Shown: positions 46,805 to 55,257, counted from the first letter of the stretch. The stretch is 64,000 nt of DNA from Firmicutes bacterium ADurb.Bin193 (GCA_002070105.1 MWCQ01000002.1:1-64000), one strand, 5' to 3'. The notes: generated by a model from the letters alone, not told the origin. A program made the numbers and translations.

Positions 46805-47629
46805 TTACCAGCCGCGACTGCTTCCGCCGCCGCCCGAGGAGCCTCCTCCCCCGCCGAAACCGCCGCCGCCAAAGCCGCCGCCAAAGCCGCCACCTCCGAA
46901 GCCTCCGCCTCCGCTTCCGCCGAAGCCGCCCGAACCGCCGCCTCTGTTGTTGCGACCGCCGCCGAAGATAGCCCGCCACAAGAATAGATGAAACAGAAAT
47001 CGGGTTATCGACCCTCTTAAAAAAATCATATCCGCAATAAACAGAATAACAATAATTATTGCCACTATTCCGCCGGCCAAGCCTCCGCTTTCCTCCCGCA
47101 TCGGTGAGGCATTAGTTCCGTCAAGCGTAACGCTGTATTCGGCCGCAACCTCTGCTGCAATTACCCGATAGGTATCGGTAACCGCCTTGTCAAAGTTGCC
47201 CGCGGACAAGGAGGGGATAAGATATTGGTCCTGTATCCTTCCCGTTTTTCCGTCGGGCAGGCGACCTTCAAGCCCATAGCCGACCTCTATCCTTGACTTT
47301 CTCTCTTCAAGCGCGATAAGAAGAAGAACGCCGTTGTGTTTTTCCTTTTGCCCTATTCCCCACTTTCGAAAAAGCGCCGTTGCATATTCCTCAAGCGGTG
47401 CGCCGCCCATGTCATTAACTATAACCACAACGACCTGTGCGGTTGTTTTAGCCTCAAGCTCACCCGCAAGGGCTTCAAGCCCGCGCTTTGCGCCGTCGCT
47501 CATAACCCCCGCAAAGTCGTTTATATAATACGAAGAAGGCTCGGGAACGGAAGGCTCCGCAAAAACAGCGGGCAAAGCACACAGCAGATACAAAACAATA
47601 TAAATACACACCGCAAACCTTTTGGGCAT
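46805..47629 (-). CDS. TPM-domain membrane protein with glycine-rich tail
   Basis: 274 residues: signal peptide (1-24), TPM/YgcG-like domain (about 35-165, with INDFAGVMSDGAKRGLEALA and VGYGLEGRLPDGKTGRI), a transmembrane helix (about 186-206), then a tail of Gly/Ser/Phe repeats ending GGGGSSRGW. TPM proteins are extracytoplasmic; some have phosphatase activity or assist photosystem or envelope repair. It is coupled to lemA (26-base gap), a conserved association. The Gly-rich tail is typical of the family. Confidence 0.9.
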   Translation of the reverse strand: MPKRFAVCIYIVLYLLCALPAVFAEPSVPEPSSYYINDFAGVMSDGAKRGLEALAGELEAKTTAQVVVVIVNDMGGAPLEEYATALFRKWGIGQKEKHNGVLLLIALEERKSRIEVGYGLEGRLPDGKTGRIQDQYLIPSLSAGNFDKAVTDTYRVIAAEVAAEYSVTLDGTNASPMREESGGLAGGIVAIIIVILFIADMIFLRGSITRFLFHLFLWRAIFGGGRNNRGGGSGGFGGSGGGGFGGGGFGGGFGGGGFGGGGGSSGGGGSSRGW

Positions 47630-47655
47630 AGCCGTTCACTCCTTATGCGCCTTTG

Positions 47656-48234
47656 CTAAAACTCAACCTTGGGGACATTCCTTGCCGCATCCTCCGCCTC
47701 AAAATACTCTCTTTCGCCGTATCCGAAAATTTTTGCCGCTATATTCGTGGGGAATGATTTAATCATTCCGTTGTAGCTTTGGACAGCGGCATTGTAATCC
47801 TGCCTTGCAAACTTAATTCTGTTCTCTGTACCGGCAAGCTCATCCTGCAACGCCCTGAAATTCTGGTCGGCTTTAAGCGCGGGATATGCTTCGCTTATGG
47901 CAAGCAACCTGGAAAGTGCGCTGGAAAGCCCTGCATTCGCACTTGCCGTTTCGTCCACGCCTTTGGCGCCGATAAGCCTTGACCTTGCATCGGCTATTTC
48001 GGTAAAAATCTCCTGCTCATGCGAGGCATAGCCCTTTACGGTATTTACAAGATTGGGGATTAAATCCGCCCTTCTTTGAAGGTTGTTTTCAACCTCGCTC
48101 CATTTACCGTTGATATTTTCGTTTGCCAAAACCAGCGAGTTGTACTTACCCACAACGCTTGACACCAGTATCAGCACGAAAACTATGATAACCCCCGCCA
48201 CAATCCAACCTGTTCTTATTTTTTTCATATCCAC
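47656..48234 (-). CDS. lemA: LemA family membrane protein
   Basis: 192 residues: one N-terminal transmembrane helix (about 9-29), then a helical coiled-coil domain with the family pattern VENNLQRRADLIPNLVNTVKGY (about 47-68), LKADQNFRALQDEL and ENRIKFARQDYN. Function unknown; usually paired with TPM proteins, as here. It lies 16 bases after an exported protein gene. Confidence 0.94.
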   Translation of the reverse strand: MDMKKIRTGWIVAGVIIVFVLILVSSVVGKYNSLVLANENINGKWSEVENNLQRRADLIPNLVNTVKGYASHEQEIFTEIADARSRLIGAKGVDETASANAGLSSALSRLLAISEAYPALKADQNFRALQDELAGTENRIKFARQDYNAAVQSYNGMIKSFPTNIAAKIFGYGEREYFEAEDAARNVPKVEF

Positions 48235-48250
48235 TTCGCTCTTCCTTTCT

Positions 48251-49000
48251 TTAATTATTATGCCCTGTTTTTTTCGCAGTATTTTTATTTTTGCAATGCT
48301 TTATTATTATTTTAATCAAAACCGCAATCACCGCAGCGGTCACAACCGCATAAGCCGAGTAATCTGACAAACCTTTGCTTTCAGGCTCCGGAAGGCGCTT
48401 ACCTTCGCTTATCTCGCCTGAAGTGCTCTCGGCTTCTGTTCCGTTATAGATAACTGTGGAGATTCGCTTGCCGTCCCTCATTTCAACCCTGGAAACGATG
48501 TTACCGTTAAAAGAAAATTCGGTGTTTTTTCCGCCGCTGTTTATAAAATCCTTTATCATGGCAGCGGTCGACGGAGAGTACGCCTCAACCGACAGGGTCT
48601 TGTAATCCGTCCCGTCAGATTTGAAAAATCCCCACGCAATTTCATACTTATCTCCCTTTTTATTAAGGGAAGCAACCACGCTGTCACCTACCGAAAATGC
48701 TGTGCTCCAACCTGAATCCGCGTTTTCGTGAAGCCTTTTTACGCTCTTTTCCGTAAGCCTTACGGTTTTTGGTCTTAACTGTTTTTTTGGCGCGTTTACA
48801 TTCAAATCGCGGACACTCACTATGTAATCCGCCACATCAATCGACATGGTGTCCCCGCCAAGCTCGGTAACAGTTCCGATAATAAGCGTGTCGTGGTCGT
48901 TGTGGGTAAAGCGGTACTCGGCATCCGCCGCGTAAGCCGTATGAACGGACATTATAAGCAAAACAGCAGATACGGTAACAAATATGCCGCGTATTTTCAT
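48251..49000 (-). CDS. Unknown exported membrane-anchored protein upstream of lemA
   Basis: 249 residues that I cannot assign. A signal peptide (about 1-24, ending TAYAA), a roughly 185-residue extracytoplasmic domain with many beta strands (for example TLIIGTVTELGGDTMSIDV), one C-terminal transmembrane helix (about 213-234) and a Lys/Asn-rich cytoplasmic tail. The first part resembles small OB/SH3-like domains but this is only an impression. It is first in the operon with lemA and the TPM gene, so may work with them at the envelope. Confidence 0.75.
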   Translation of the reverse strand: MKIRGIFVTVSAVLLIMSVHTAYAADAEYRFTHNDHDTLIIGTVTELGGDTMSIDVADYIVSVRDLNVNAPKKQLRPKTVRLTEKSVKRLHENADSGWSTAFSVGDSVVASLNKKGDKYEIAWGFFKSDGTDYKTLSVEAYSPSTAAMIKDFINSGGKNTEFSFNGNIVSRVEMRDGKRISTVIYNGTEAESTSGEISEGKRLPEPESKGLSDYSAYAVVTAAVIAVLIKIIIKHCKNKNTAKKTGHNN

Positions 49001-49133
49001 ATTATTCCCTCCTGTCAGCCCCGCGAAAGATATTTATTTTACTCAATAATATCATGTAAGGGTAAAAATTGCAACAAAAAACAAAAGACTTATATAATCT
49101 TATTTTTATTCATAAAAAAATTTTTATAAATGT

Positions 49134-49162
49134 TTTACATTACCGCGTTTTTGTGGTAAAAT
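49134..49162 (+). promoter_or_regulatory. Promoter of cbiM
   Basis: TTTACA (49134-49139) and TAAAAT (49157-49162) with 17-base spacing. TTACC (49140-49144) and GGTAA (49155-49159) form an inverted repeat across the spacer, a possible operator. No cobalamin riboswitch is seen in the roughly 45-base leader. Confidence 0.6.
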
Positions 49163-49215
49163 AGGAAAAGAATATTATGTCAAAACGGAGAATACATAAA
49201 AGGTGGTAGATAACT

Positions 49216-50214
49216 GTGCATATGACAAACGCTTTAATCTCACCCGCCGTGGGTACGGTGATGATGGCGGTATCGACAGCGGCGGCGGTTAGGTCTGTTA
49301 AAAAAGTAAGTGAGGAAGGGCTCGGCGAAAATAAGATTCCTCTTATGGGCGTGGCGGGCGCAATGGTTTTTGCCGCCCAGATGGTTAACTACCCGATACC
49401 CGTAGCAGGCTCAAGCGGACATTTTGTCGGGGGGCTTTTTTTATCAATACTGCTCGGTCCGCACGCCGCTTTTCTTACAATACTTTCGATACTTTCGGTT
49501 CAGGCGATGTTCTTTGCCGACGGCGGACTGCTTGCCCTGGGATGTAATATTTTCAATATGGGCTTTTTGGCCTGCTTTGTCGCATATCCGCTTATCTATA
49601 AGCCTGTTGAAAAGCGCTTTTGCAAAAGCGGAAAGTTTTTAGGCGCGCTTTTGGCAAGTGTCGCCGCGCTTGAGCTTGGCGCATTTGCGGTTGCAACGCA
49701 AACACTTTTATCGGGAAGGGTTGAGCTTCCGTTCGGTGCGTTTTTGTCGGCTATGATGCCTGTTTATCTCCCCATCGGTATTGGCGAGGGGATTATTACA
49801 GCGGCGGTTGTTGCGCTTTTGTCGAAGGTAAGCAACAAAGCCGAAGGTGCACAAACGGGAAGCGGATCACGAAGGATCTTGGCATATCTCGGCACTTTAG
49901 CGGCTATAACGGGCATATTCTTTTCGTGGTTTGCATCATCAAGTCCCGACGGGCTTGAATGGTCTGTTTTTCAAATAGTCGGAAATACGGAAATTTCACA
50001 AACAAGCACGCTGGGCGAGGCGCTTTCGGATTTGCAGAGCAGAATATCGTTTTTGCCTTACTACGGCTTTAAATTCACAGAAAATACAACATCGATTTTA
50101 TCCTATGTCGGAACAAGCTTATCGATCGCAGCAGGCGAAATTTTGACGATTGCCCTTACATACGCTTTCGGCTTTATGGCGAAGAGGTCAGGGGGAAGAC
50201 AGTCAATTCGGTAA
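49216..50214 (+). CDS. cbiM: Cobalt/nickel ECF transporter substrate-binding component CbiM with PDGLE (CbiN-like) tail
   Basis: 332 residues starting at GTG, which yields MHMTNALISPAVG; the N-terminal Met-His is known to coordinate the metal in this family, supporting the start. Hydrophobic helices cover about 1-215. The C-terminal part (about 220-332) has the ASSSPDGLEWS motif of the CbiN/PDGLE domain, so the two components are fused. Energising subunits CbiQ/CbiO are not nearby; it may share a general ECF module. It would supply cobalt for corrinoids, consistent with the adenosyltransferase at 32.5 kb. A GH3 gene follows 52 bases later. Confidence 0.92.
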   Translation: MHMTNALISPAVGTVMMAVSTAAAVRSVKKVSEEGLGENKIPLMGVAGAMVFAAQMVNYPIPVAGSSGHFVGGLFLSILLGPHAAFLTILSILSVQAMFFADGGLLALGCNIFNMGFLACFVAYPLIYKPVEKRFCKSGKFLGALLASVAALELGAFAVATQTLLSGRVELPFGAFLSAMMPVYLPIGIGEGIITAAVVALLSKVSNKAEGAQTGSGSRRILAYLGTLAAITGIFFSWFASSSPDGLEWSVFQIVGNTEISQTSTLGEALSDLQSRISFLPYYGFKFTENTTSILSYVGTSLSIAAGEILTIALTYAFGFMAKRSGGRQSIR

Positions 50215-50266
50215 ATTCTTAAACTGTACGAGATAAACTATAATTATATTCTAATGGAGGATGAAA

Positions 50267-52003
50267 ATGGATACACAAAAAAGAGATCAGTTTGTAAGCA
50301 AAATACTGGACAAAATGTCAATCAGCGAAAAGGTCGGCCAATGCTTTTCGTTTTGCTGGAGGGGCAGTATTATTACGCCTGCAATAGTGGATACAATTGA
50401 AAAGCTGCATGTCGGCGGACTTAGGATTGAGCCGTACACAACCGAGTCGTCCAAGGCGCTGTACTACGGAAAGTCGGGTTTGGATGAGCGTTTTGTTCCT
50501 CCCTCCGATTATTTTACGATTTCGCAGACATATTTTAAGATCAAAGAGCCGTCTATTGTTATAGATCCGGATGAATATGCCGAGAGGCTTAACACCCTGA
50601 AGGATATTGCCATGAACAGGCCTTCGGGCATTCCGCTTCATGTTTGTTTGGACTATGAGGGTGGCTTCAACCACAATTTCGACTATGGAAAGATGAGCTT
50701 CTTCCCTTCACAGATGGGGATTACGGCGGCACAGGACCCTTCTCTTCCATACCGTGTGGGGTACGCGCTGGGGCAACAGCTTAAAGCTATCGGTGTGACC
50801 ATGGTTCATTCACCCGTCTGTGATGTGAACACAAATCCCGATAATCCCGAAATCAACATTCGCTCCTTCGGGCCTGACCCCGATATTTGCACGAAGTACG
50901 CACTCGATATGGCGCGCGGTATTCAGGACGCGGGGGTTGTTGCAACCGCCAAGCATTTCCCCGGCCGCGGGGAAGGTTCGGCCGATGCGCACCACGCGCT
51001 TGAGGTTATCAGATTGTCAAAAGAGCGTATGCACTCGGTTGAGCTTAAGCCGTACAAAGCGTTAATCGAAATGGGCGTAGGCGCCATTATGACGGCGCAC
51101 AGCTCATTCCCTGCTTTTGATTCGGAGGATACCCCCGCTACATTATCATACAAAATTCTAACCGAGCTTCTGCGAAACGAGCTGGGCTTCAAGGGAGTTA
51201 TCACGACCGATGCTATGGGTATGGGCGCGATCGTCAAAAACTGGGGTATACCCAGAGCGTGCGTTATGGCTGTTAAGGCGGGCGCAAATCTGCTTCTTGT
51301 GAAAAATGACAACGAGCTTAAATCGCAGTGCTTCTTTGAGCTTAAAAGGGCTGTGGAAACCGGCGAATTAAGCGAGGAAAAGCTGACCGAGTCGGTAAGG
51401 TATGTCCTTAATATGAAATATGATCAAGGGCTTTTCGAGAACGGCGGAAAGGTCGATCCGAAACAGGCGCCCATTATCATAAACAGTGATGAAATAAAGT
51501 CGGTTAACCGCGAAGCTGCGGAAAAAGCGCTTACGCTCATTCGCGACAGAGAAGGCCTTCTTCCCCTTCGTAAGGAGCAAAAGGTAATGGTAATCGAGCA
51601 GCTTGTTCCGGCCGAGTTTATCCCGAACACCACCAACTGTCATCCCCATTCCTTTATTGAGTATATGCTCAAACACTCCATGAATATGATTATCGCAGAC
51701 TGCGAATTCTCCGCCACCGAGGAGGACGAGAAGTTTCTTATTGAAAAATCTGCGGATGCCGATGTTGTCGTAGTTACGAATTTCTATTACAGAATCCTAA
51801 AGGATAACAATTATAATTTTGTTAAAAAACTGATCGCCGCAGGCAGAAAGGTCGTAGTTCTGACCAATACGCCATACGAGGTCGGCGCACCCGAAGAAGC
51901 CGGCACGGTTGTGTGCAGCTATAACCCGTGCGGCGAGTCGCTTAGGGTTTCGGCAGACTTCCTTTTCGGAAAGGCTACCGCGCCCGGTAAGCTGGTTAAA
52001 TAA
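50267..52003 (+). CDS. Glycoside hydrolase family 3 protein, NagZ-like beta-N-acetylhexosaminidase
   Basis: 578 residues with the GH3 TIM barrel (about 10-370) and a C-terminal alpha/beta sandwich (about 410-578). The KHFPGRGEGSADAHHAL loop supplies the His/Asp general acid-base characteristic of NagZ-type GH3, and the nucleophile is the Asp of TTDAMGMGAI. There is no signal peptide, so it is likely cytoplasmic, acting on imported muropeptides or amino-sugar glycosides. The GGAGG site abuts the ATG at 50261, so the ATG at 50267 is the better start. It ends before a strong terminator. Confidence 0.92.
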   Translation: MDTQKRDQFVSKILDKMSISEKVGQCFSFCWRGSIITPAIVDTIEKLHVGGLRIEPYTTESSKALYYGKSGLDERFVPPSDYFTISQTYFKIKEPSIVIDPDEYAERLNTLKDIAMNRPSGIPLHVCLDYEGGFNHNFDYGKMSFFPSQMGITAAQDPSLPYRVGYALGQQLKAIGVTMVHSPVCDVNTNPDNPEINIRSFGPDPDICTKYALDMARGIQDAGVVATAKHFPGRGEGSADAHHALEVIRLSKERMHSVELKPYKALIEMGVGAIMTAHSSFPAFDSEDTPATLSYKILTELLRNELGFKGVITTDAMGMGAIVKNWGIPRACVMAVKAGANLLLVKNDNELKSQCFFELKRAVETGELSEEKLTESVRYVLNMKYDQGLFENGGKVDPKQAPIIINSDEIKSVNREAAEKALTLIRDREGLLPLRKEQKVMVIEQLVPAEFIPNTTNCHPHSFIEYMLKHSMNMIIADCEFSATEEDEKFLIEKSADADVVVVTNFYYRILKDNNYNFVKKLIAAGRKVVVLTNTPYEVGAPEEAGTVVCSYNPCGESLRVSADFLFGKATAPGKLVK

Positions 52004-52031
52004 CTAAATTATCGAGGTATGTAGCAGGACT

Positions 52032-52077
52032 AAAAAAAGCGTTTCGGAAAGCACTGTGCACCGAAACGCTTTTTTTA
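52032..52077. terminator. Bidirectional terminator after the GH3 gene
   Basis: AAAAAAAGCGTTTCGG and CCGAAACGCTTTTTTT arms around a 13-base loop. It serves the plus-strand GH3 gene and the convergent small membrane protein gene, whose stop directly adjoins it. Confidence 0.9.
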
Positions 52078-52272
52078 TTATCCGTTATCCTTTTTCTTTT
52101 TACAGCCGTCAATAATTGCACCGATAATCAAGCCGACTGCCGTTCCGATTCCCGTCCAAACGGCATTCCCCGTTATCGCAATGCTTAATGCCGTACCGAC
52201 TCCCGTACCGAGTATTAACCCCAATGCCGTATAAGAAAATTTTGAGCAATCATACTTTTTCGGTTTTGACAC
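52078..52272 (-). CDS. Small glycine-zipper membrane protein
   Basis: 64 residues from a GTG with AGAGGT 8 bases upstream. A hydrophilic N-terminus (KPKKYDCSKFSY) is followed by two hydrophobic stretches rich in Gly with G-x-x-x-G spacing (LGLILGTGVGTALSIAI; GIGTAVGLIIGAIIDG), ending in KKKKDNG. No family recognised; glycine-zipper proteins may pack in membranes or oligomerise. It lies 51 bases after the membrane protein gene of the Xre module and ends at a shared terminator. Confidence 0.65.
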   Translation of the reverse strand: MSKPKKYDCSKFSYTALGLILGTGVGTALSIAITGNAVWTGIGTAVGLIIGAIIDGCKKKKDNG

Positions 52273-52323
52273 TATATCTACCTCTATTCATATAATTTTG
52301 TTAATCGAGTATGTGTCGGCTTT

Positions 52324-52770
52324 TTATTCGGTATGATCTTTGTTTTGTATCCTTTTTATAATGCTTATCCCGACAGATACAACAATCCCTATCGCCCCTG
52401 ATATAAGCATTATCGGCGCGGCAAGGTCGTTTATTCCCTGTGAATCATTAATGCGTACCGTCTTAATCAGCGTAAGCGCCAGCATTGCCATAAAAACTGA
52501 AGCAAGACAAGTGAAAACCGTCTTTAATACAGGCTTCTTTTCGTTTTCGGAAGGTCCGGCATACGCATTGCCCGCGATTAGCCTTGCCGCATATATCCCA
52601 CTGCATACCGCAAGTATTGTTATGGCATTTGCGGGGTATGCAATCCATCTGAAGCCGAAGCCGTACAATCCCGCATCAATAAGCAGAAAATACATAATCA
52701 TTATAAAAGCTTCGTTTCCGATTTTATTCCTCTTTTGTATCTGCATTTCGTCCAGACCTTTTTTATTCAT
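52324..52770 (-). CDS. Four-helix membrane protein paired with an Xre regulator
   Basis: 148 residues starting at the ATG 52770, 9 bases after GGGAGG; an extension to 52797 overlaps that ribosome site. A cytoplasmic N-terminus MNKKGLDEMQIQKRNKIG is followed by four hydrophobic helices (about 18-38, 45-65, 83-103, 115-136). It resembles small membrane proteins often encoded directly after YozG/Xre-type regulators. It overlaps the regulator gene by 8 bases. Function unknown. Confidence 0.8.
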   Translation of the reverse strand: MNKKGLDEMQIQKRNKIGNEAFIMIMYFLLIDAGLYGFGFRWIAYPANAITILAVCSGIYAARLIAGNAYAGPSENEKKPVLKTVFTCLASVFMAMLALTLIKTVRINDSQGINDLAAPIMLISGAIGIVVSVGISIIKRIQNKDHTE

Positions 52771-52972
52771 TTTTATCATCCTCCCAAAAAATATCATTTA
52801 AGGTTTTGCCCAGCGCCTTGCATATCGCTATACATAGGTTTATCGAGGGATTGTAATCCCCCTTTTCGATAGCATTTATGGTTTGTCTTGTCACACCGAC
52901 CGCATCGGCAAGGTCCTTTTGAAGCATATCCCTTGCCACTCGCGCAGACTTTAGTTTTAAGTTTTTAGCCAA
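52763..52972 (-). CDS. Xre-family helix-turn-helix regulator
   Basis: A 69-residue single-domain regulator (HTH: KDLADAVGVTRQTINAIEKGDYNPSI), the compact YgzD/YozG-like type. It starts at TTG 52972 with GGGGTGA upstream. It overlaps the following membrane protein gene, so probably regulates this small operon and may respond to a membrane or envelope cue through the partner (inference). Confidence 0.9.
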   Translation of the reverse strand: MAKNLKLKSARVARDMLQKDLADAVGVTRQTINAIEKGDYNPSINLCIAICKALGKTLNDIFWEDDKNE

Positions 52973-53106
52973 ATTATCACCCCAATTTTATCAGCATATA
53001 TGAATTGTAGCATATATATTCCCTCGTGTCAATTATATTTTACTTTTTGTAATGTATTTGTTACTTTAGGTATTGAAAATGCAGGTTGAAAATTCCACAT
53101 TTATTT

Positions 53107-53133
53107 AGATTCTTCGCTATGTTCAAAAATGAC
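53107..53133. repeat. Dispersed intergenic repeat, copy 3 (degenerate)
   Basis: AGATTCTTCGCTATGTTCAA then AAATGAC. Same framework as the copies at 34438 and 36851, with changes in the right half. Confidence 0.5.
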
Positions 53134-53204
53134 AACACCCTAATCATCGGCTCGATTTTTTTAACCATGCGAATAGCCTGTGGTATTCATAAGCAGAAAA
53201 AAGC

Positions 53205-53234
53205 AAAAGCTAAACGCACAGGCGTTTAGCTTTT
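53205..53234. terminator. Terminator of the sulfatase gene
   Basis: AAAAGCTAAACGC and its complement around a 4-base loop, followed by TTTTGCTTTTTT on the minus strand, about 55 bases past the sulfatase stop. Confidence 0.8.
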
Positions 53235-53288
53235 TGTGTAGGTATTTGTGTTGGTGCGGGCGTTAATTAAGGTAAGTACGGCTTTTGG

Positions 53289-55043
53289 TTATCTGGTAAT
53301 CTTAACAGTATTTGTTGCCTCTACCCACTCTACATCTGCGCCGAGTGCCTCAGATATAAACCTTAGCGGTACCATTGTCCTGTCCTGATACAGCATTGCG
53401 GGCGCATCCAATACCTTTGTAGCACCGTTTACCTTTGCCTCTGTACTTCCGATTTTAAGAACTACCGTTGTATCGCCCTTAACCGCCGTTACAGTTTCTG
53501 TAGCTTCCTCCCACGAAACGGTTGCGCCCATAATCTCGAATATCGCACGCATGGGTACCATTGTTCTGTCATTTACAAGAATAGGTGCGGGGTTAAAGGT
53601 ATGTGAAATTCCGTCTATTTCAACCTTTATTGTGTTGTGGTTACTTGCAGTTTGCGGCGTATTCACCGTTGTACTGCCCGATACCTTAACCGTCGGCTTC
53701 CCTACGGCGCTTTTCATGATTTGTTCCATCTTCGCTACAATATCGGGATGCTTCGAAGCAATATTGTTTTTCTCCATAATGTCTGTTTTCAGATTGTATA
53801 ACTCTAAAGGAGAATTGGGATTTTTATCGGCATTCAGGCGTACGGCCTTCCAGTCATCCATGCGTACGGCGCGCTTACCACCCTTCTCGTGGAACTCCCA
53901 GTACATATACTCATGCTTTTTCTGCTGTCCCTTACCCAACAGGGTAGGCAGATAGGAAATACCATCTATGCCTTCGGGTGGATTAATACCTGCAATTTCA
54001 CATGCGGTTGGCATAAAATCCCAAAATCCAGAGATATGGTCGCTTGATGAACCGGCTTGTATCTTGCCCGGCCATTTAACAACGAACGGAACACGGATTC
54101 CGCCTTCATACATATCGCGCATAATGCCGCGAAACGGACCGCTGCTCTTAAAGAAGGCAGGATCGTGTCCGTCTGTATTCTGTGGGCCGTTATCGGATGC
54201 AAACATTACAACCGTGTTCTTTTCAATTCCGCATTCCACCAATTTTTCTTGCAATTTTCCGATATCCCTGTCCATACGGCTAACCATTGCCGCAAAAATC
54301 TTTTCTTTTTCCGGCCATTTTTCATTTGCATATTCGCCCAAATCGGGCACAACCAATTCGGAATGAGGAATGGTATAAGCCAGATAAAGGTAGAATGGGC
54401 TGTCTTTATTGTTTTTTATAAATTCTAAAGCTTCATTTGTAAATAAGTCGTGTGTGTAATCCTTCTTCTGAGTTGCTGTATTATTTAGCTTGACTATCTC
54501 GGCATTGCGATATAAGGTCGCGGGATAATAGCTATGCGCAAGGGTTTGATCATCAAAACCGAAGAAATAATCAAAGCCTTTTTTGTTGGGAAATCCGGTT
54601 GTACCGAAGTTGCCCAATCCCCATTTGCCGATTATGCCGGTCTTGTAACCATTTTTCTGTAATAGTTCAGCCACTGTTACATCTTCGGCATTTAAAGGCG
54701 TGTCATCGTTTGCCTTTACGGTACAATGCCCCGTATGCAAACCCGTTATCAGTGAGCAACGGGAGGGTGCGCAAATCGTACACCCCGCATAATGCTGAGT
54801 AAACTGCATTCCATCCTGCGCCAAACGGTCGATATTGGGCGTTTCTACATACATTTGTCCATTGAATCCGACATCACCGAATCCTAAATTGTCCGCAAGA
54901 ATATAAATGATGTTAGGCTTTCTTTCTACCGAAACTGCCGGGCTCACATCCTCAGATTCCGCACTGACATTGACACCTGTATATGACGCTATAAAATAGC
55001 TTGTTGCAAATAGCAATGTAGCTGCTTGTCTTTTATTTTTCAA
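53289..55043 (-). CDS. Secreted sulfatase with C-terminal stalk domain
   Basis: 584 residues from TTG 55043 (AAGGAG 8 bases upstream; the GTG at 55052 overlaps that site). A signal peptide (about 1-28) is followed by an S1-family sulfatase domain (about 42-445) with the formylglycine motif C-A-P-S-R (Cys91), which needs an anaerobic sulfatase-maturating enzyme not seen here. Metal site LADNLGFGD has Asn at the second Asp position. A later SDNGPQNTDG supplies further metal ligands. The C-terminus (about 468-584) is a copper-amine-oxidase-N-like stalk domain (PF07833 type), almost identical to that in the Asp-box protein. Probable substrate: a sulfated extracellular glycan. Confidence 0.92.
   Translation of the reverse strand: MKNKRQAATLLFATSYFIASYTGVNVSAESEDVSPAVSVERKPNIIYILADNLGFGDVGFNGQMYVETPNIDRLAQDGMQFTQHYAGCTICAPSRCSLITGLHTGHCTVKANDDTPLNAEDVTVAELLQKNGYKTGIIGKWGLGNFGTTGFPNKKGFDYFFGFDDQTLAHSYYPATLYRNAEIVKLNNTATQKKDYTHDLFTNEALEFIKNNKDSPFYLYLAYTIPHSELVVPDLGEYANEKWPEKEKIFAAMVSRMDRDIGKLQEKLVECGIEKNTVVMFASDNGPQNTDGHDPAFFKSSGPFRGIMRDMYEGGIRVPFVVKWPGKIQAGSSSDHISGFWDFMPTACEIAGINPPEGIDGISYLPTLLGKGQQKKHEYMYWEFHEKGGKRAVRMDDWKAVRLNADKNPNSPLELYNLKTDIMEKNNIASKHPDIVAKMEQIMKSAVGKPTVKVSGSTTVNTPQTASNHNTIKVEIDGISHTFNPAPILVNDRTMVPMRAIFEIMGATVSWEEATETVTAVKGDTTVVLKIGSTEAKVNGATKVLDAPAMLYQDRTMVPLRFISEALGADVEWVEATNTVKITR
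53290..53640. repeat. Stalk-domain coding repeat, copy A
   Basis: About 340 bases closely similar to 55815-56165 (by eye close to 90% identity, with runs such as GTCCTGTCCTGATACAGCAT identical). Encodes the C-terminal stalk domain of the sulfatase. Confidence 0.85.
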
Positions 55044-55150
55044 ATATGACACTCCTTACCTTAACGATGTCCGAATCAAATTTTCCCTACACAGCAAATA
55101 CATTTTATTATATTATTTCTCGTTATCTTTATAAATTGCGCGCATAGACG

Positions 55151-55169
55151 GTCATTTACAAGAATGGGT
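55151..55169. pseudogene. Vestigial stalk-domain fragment
   Basis: A 19-base match (GTCATTTACAAGAATGGGT) to 56089-56107. On the minus strand the surrounding bases read VPILVNDRL, matching the APILVNDRTM turn of the stalk domains. It lies in the 235-base gap between the sulfatase and Asp-box genes and is otherwise degraded. Confidence 0.55.
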
Positions 55170-55222
55170 ACAGAATAAACGGTATGTATAGTTCAGCCGA
55201 AAGGTACGCTATGATGCAATGC

Positions 55223-55257
55223 AAAATCCAAGGGGCAATATATGCCCCTTGGATTTT
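55223..55257. terminator. Terminator of the Asp-box gene
   Basis: AAAATCCAAGGGGCA and its complement around a 5-base loop, 21 bases past the minus-strand stop. It separates the upstream cluster from the sulfatase gene, which then needs its own promoter or read-through. Confidence 0.85.

Larger units (their letters stand above)
52973..53288. other. Intergenic region between the Xre module and the sulfatase gene
   Basis: 316 bases. It holds promoter-like AT-rich sequence before the Xre gene, one dispersed repeat copy (53107-53133) and the sulfatase terminator (53205-53234). No gene is supported. Confidence 0.6.

Noticed and set aside
46725-46979. Arg/Gly-rich 84-codon minus-strand frame
   Set aside because: Out-of-frame reading of the glycine-rich tail of the TPM-domain gene.
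49163-49215. Cobalamin riboswitch before cbiM
   Set aside because: The leader is short and no B12-box-like sequence is visible.
50318-50674. 118-codon minus-strand frame
   Set aside because: Antisense shadow of the GH3 gene; no ribosome site.
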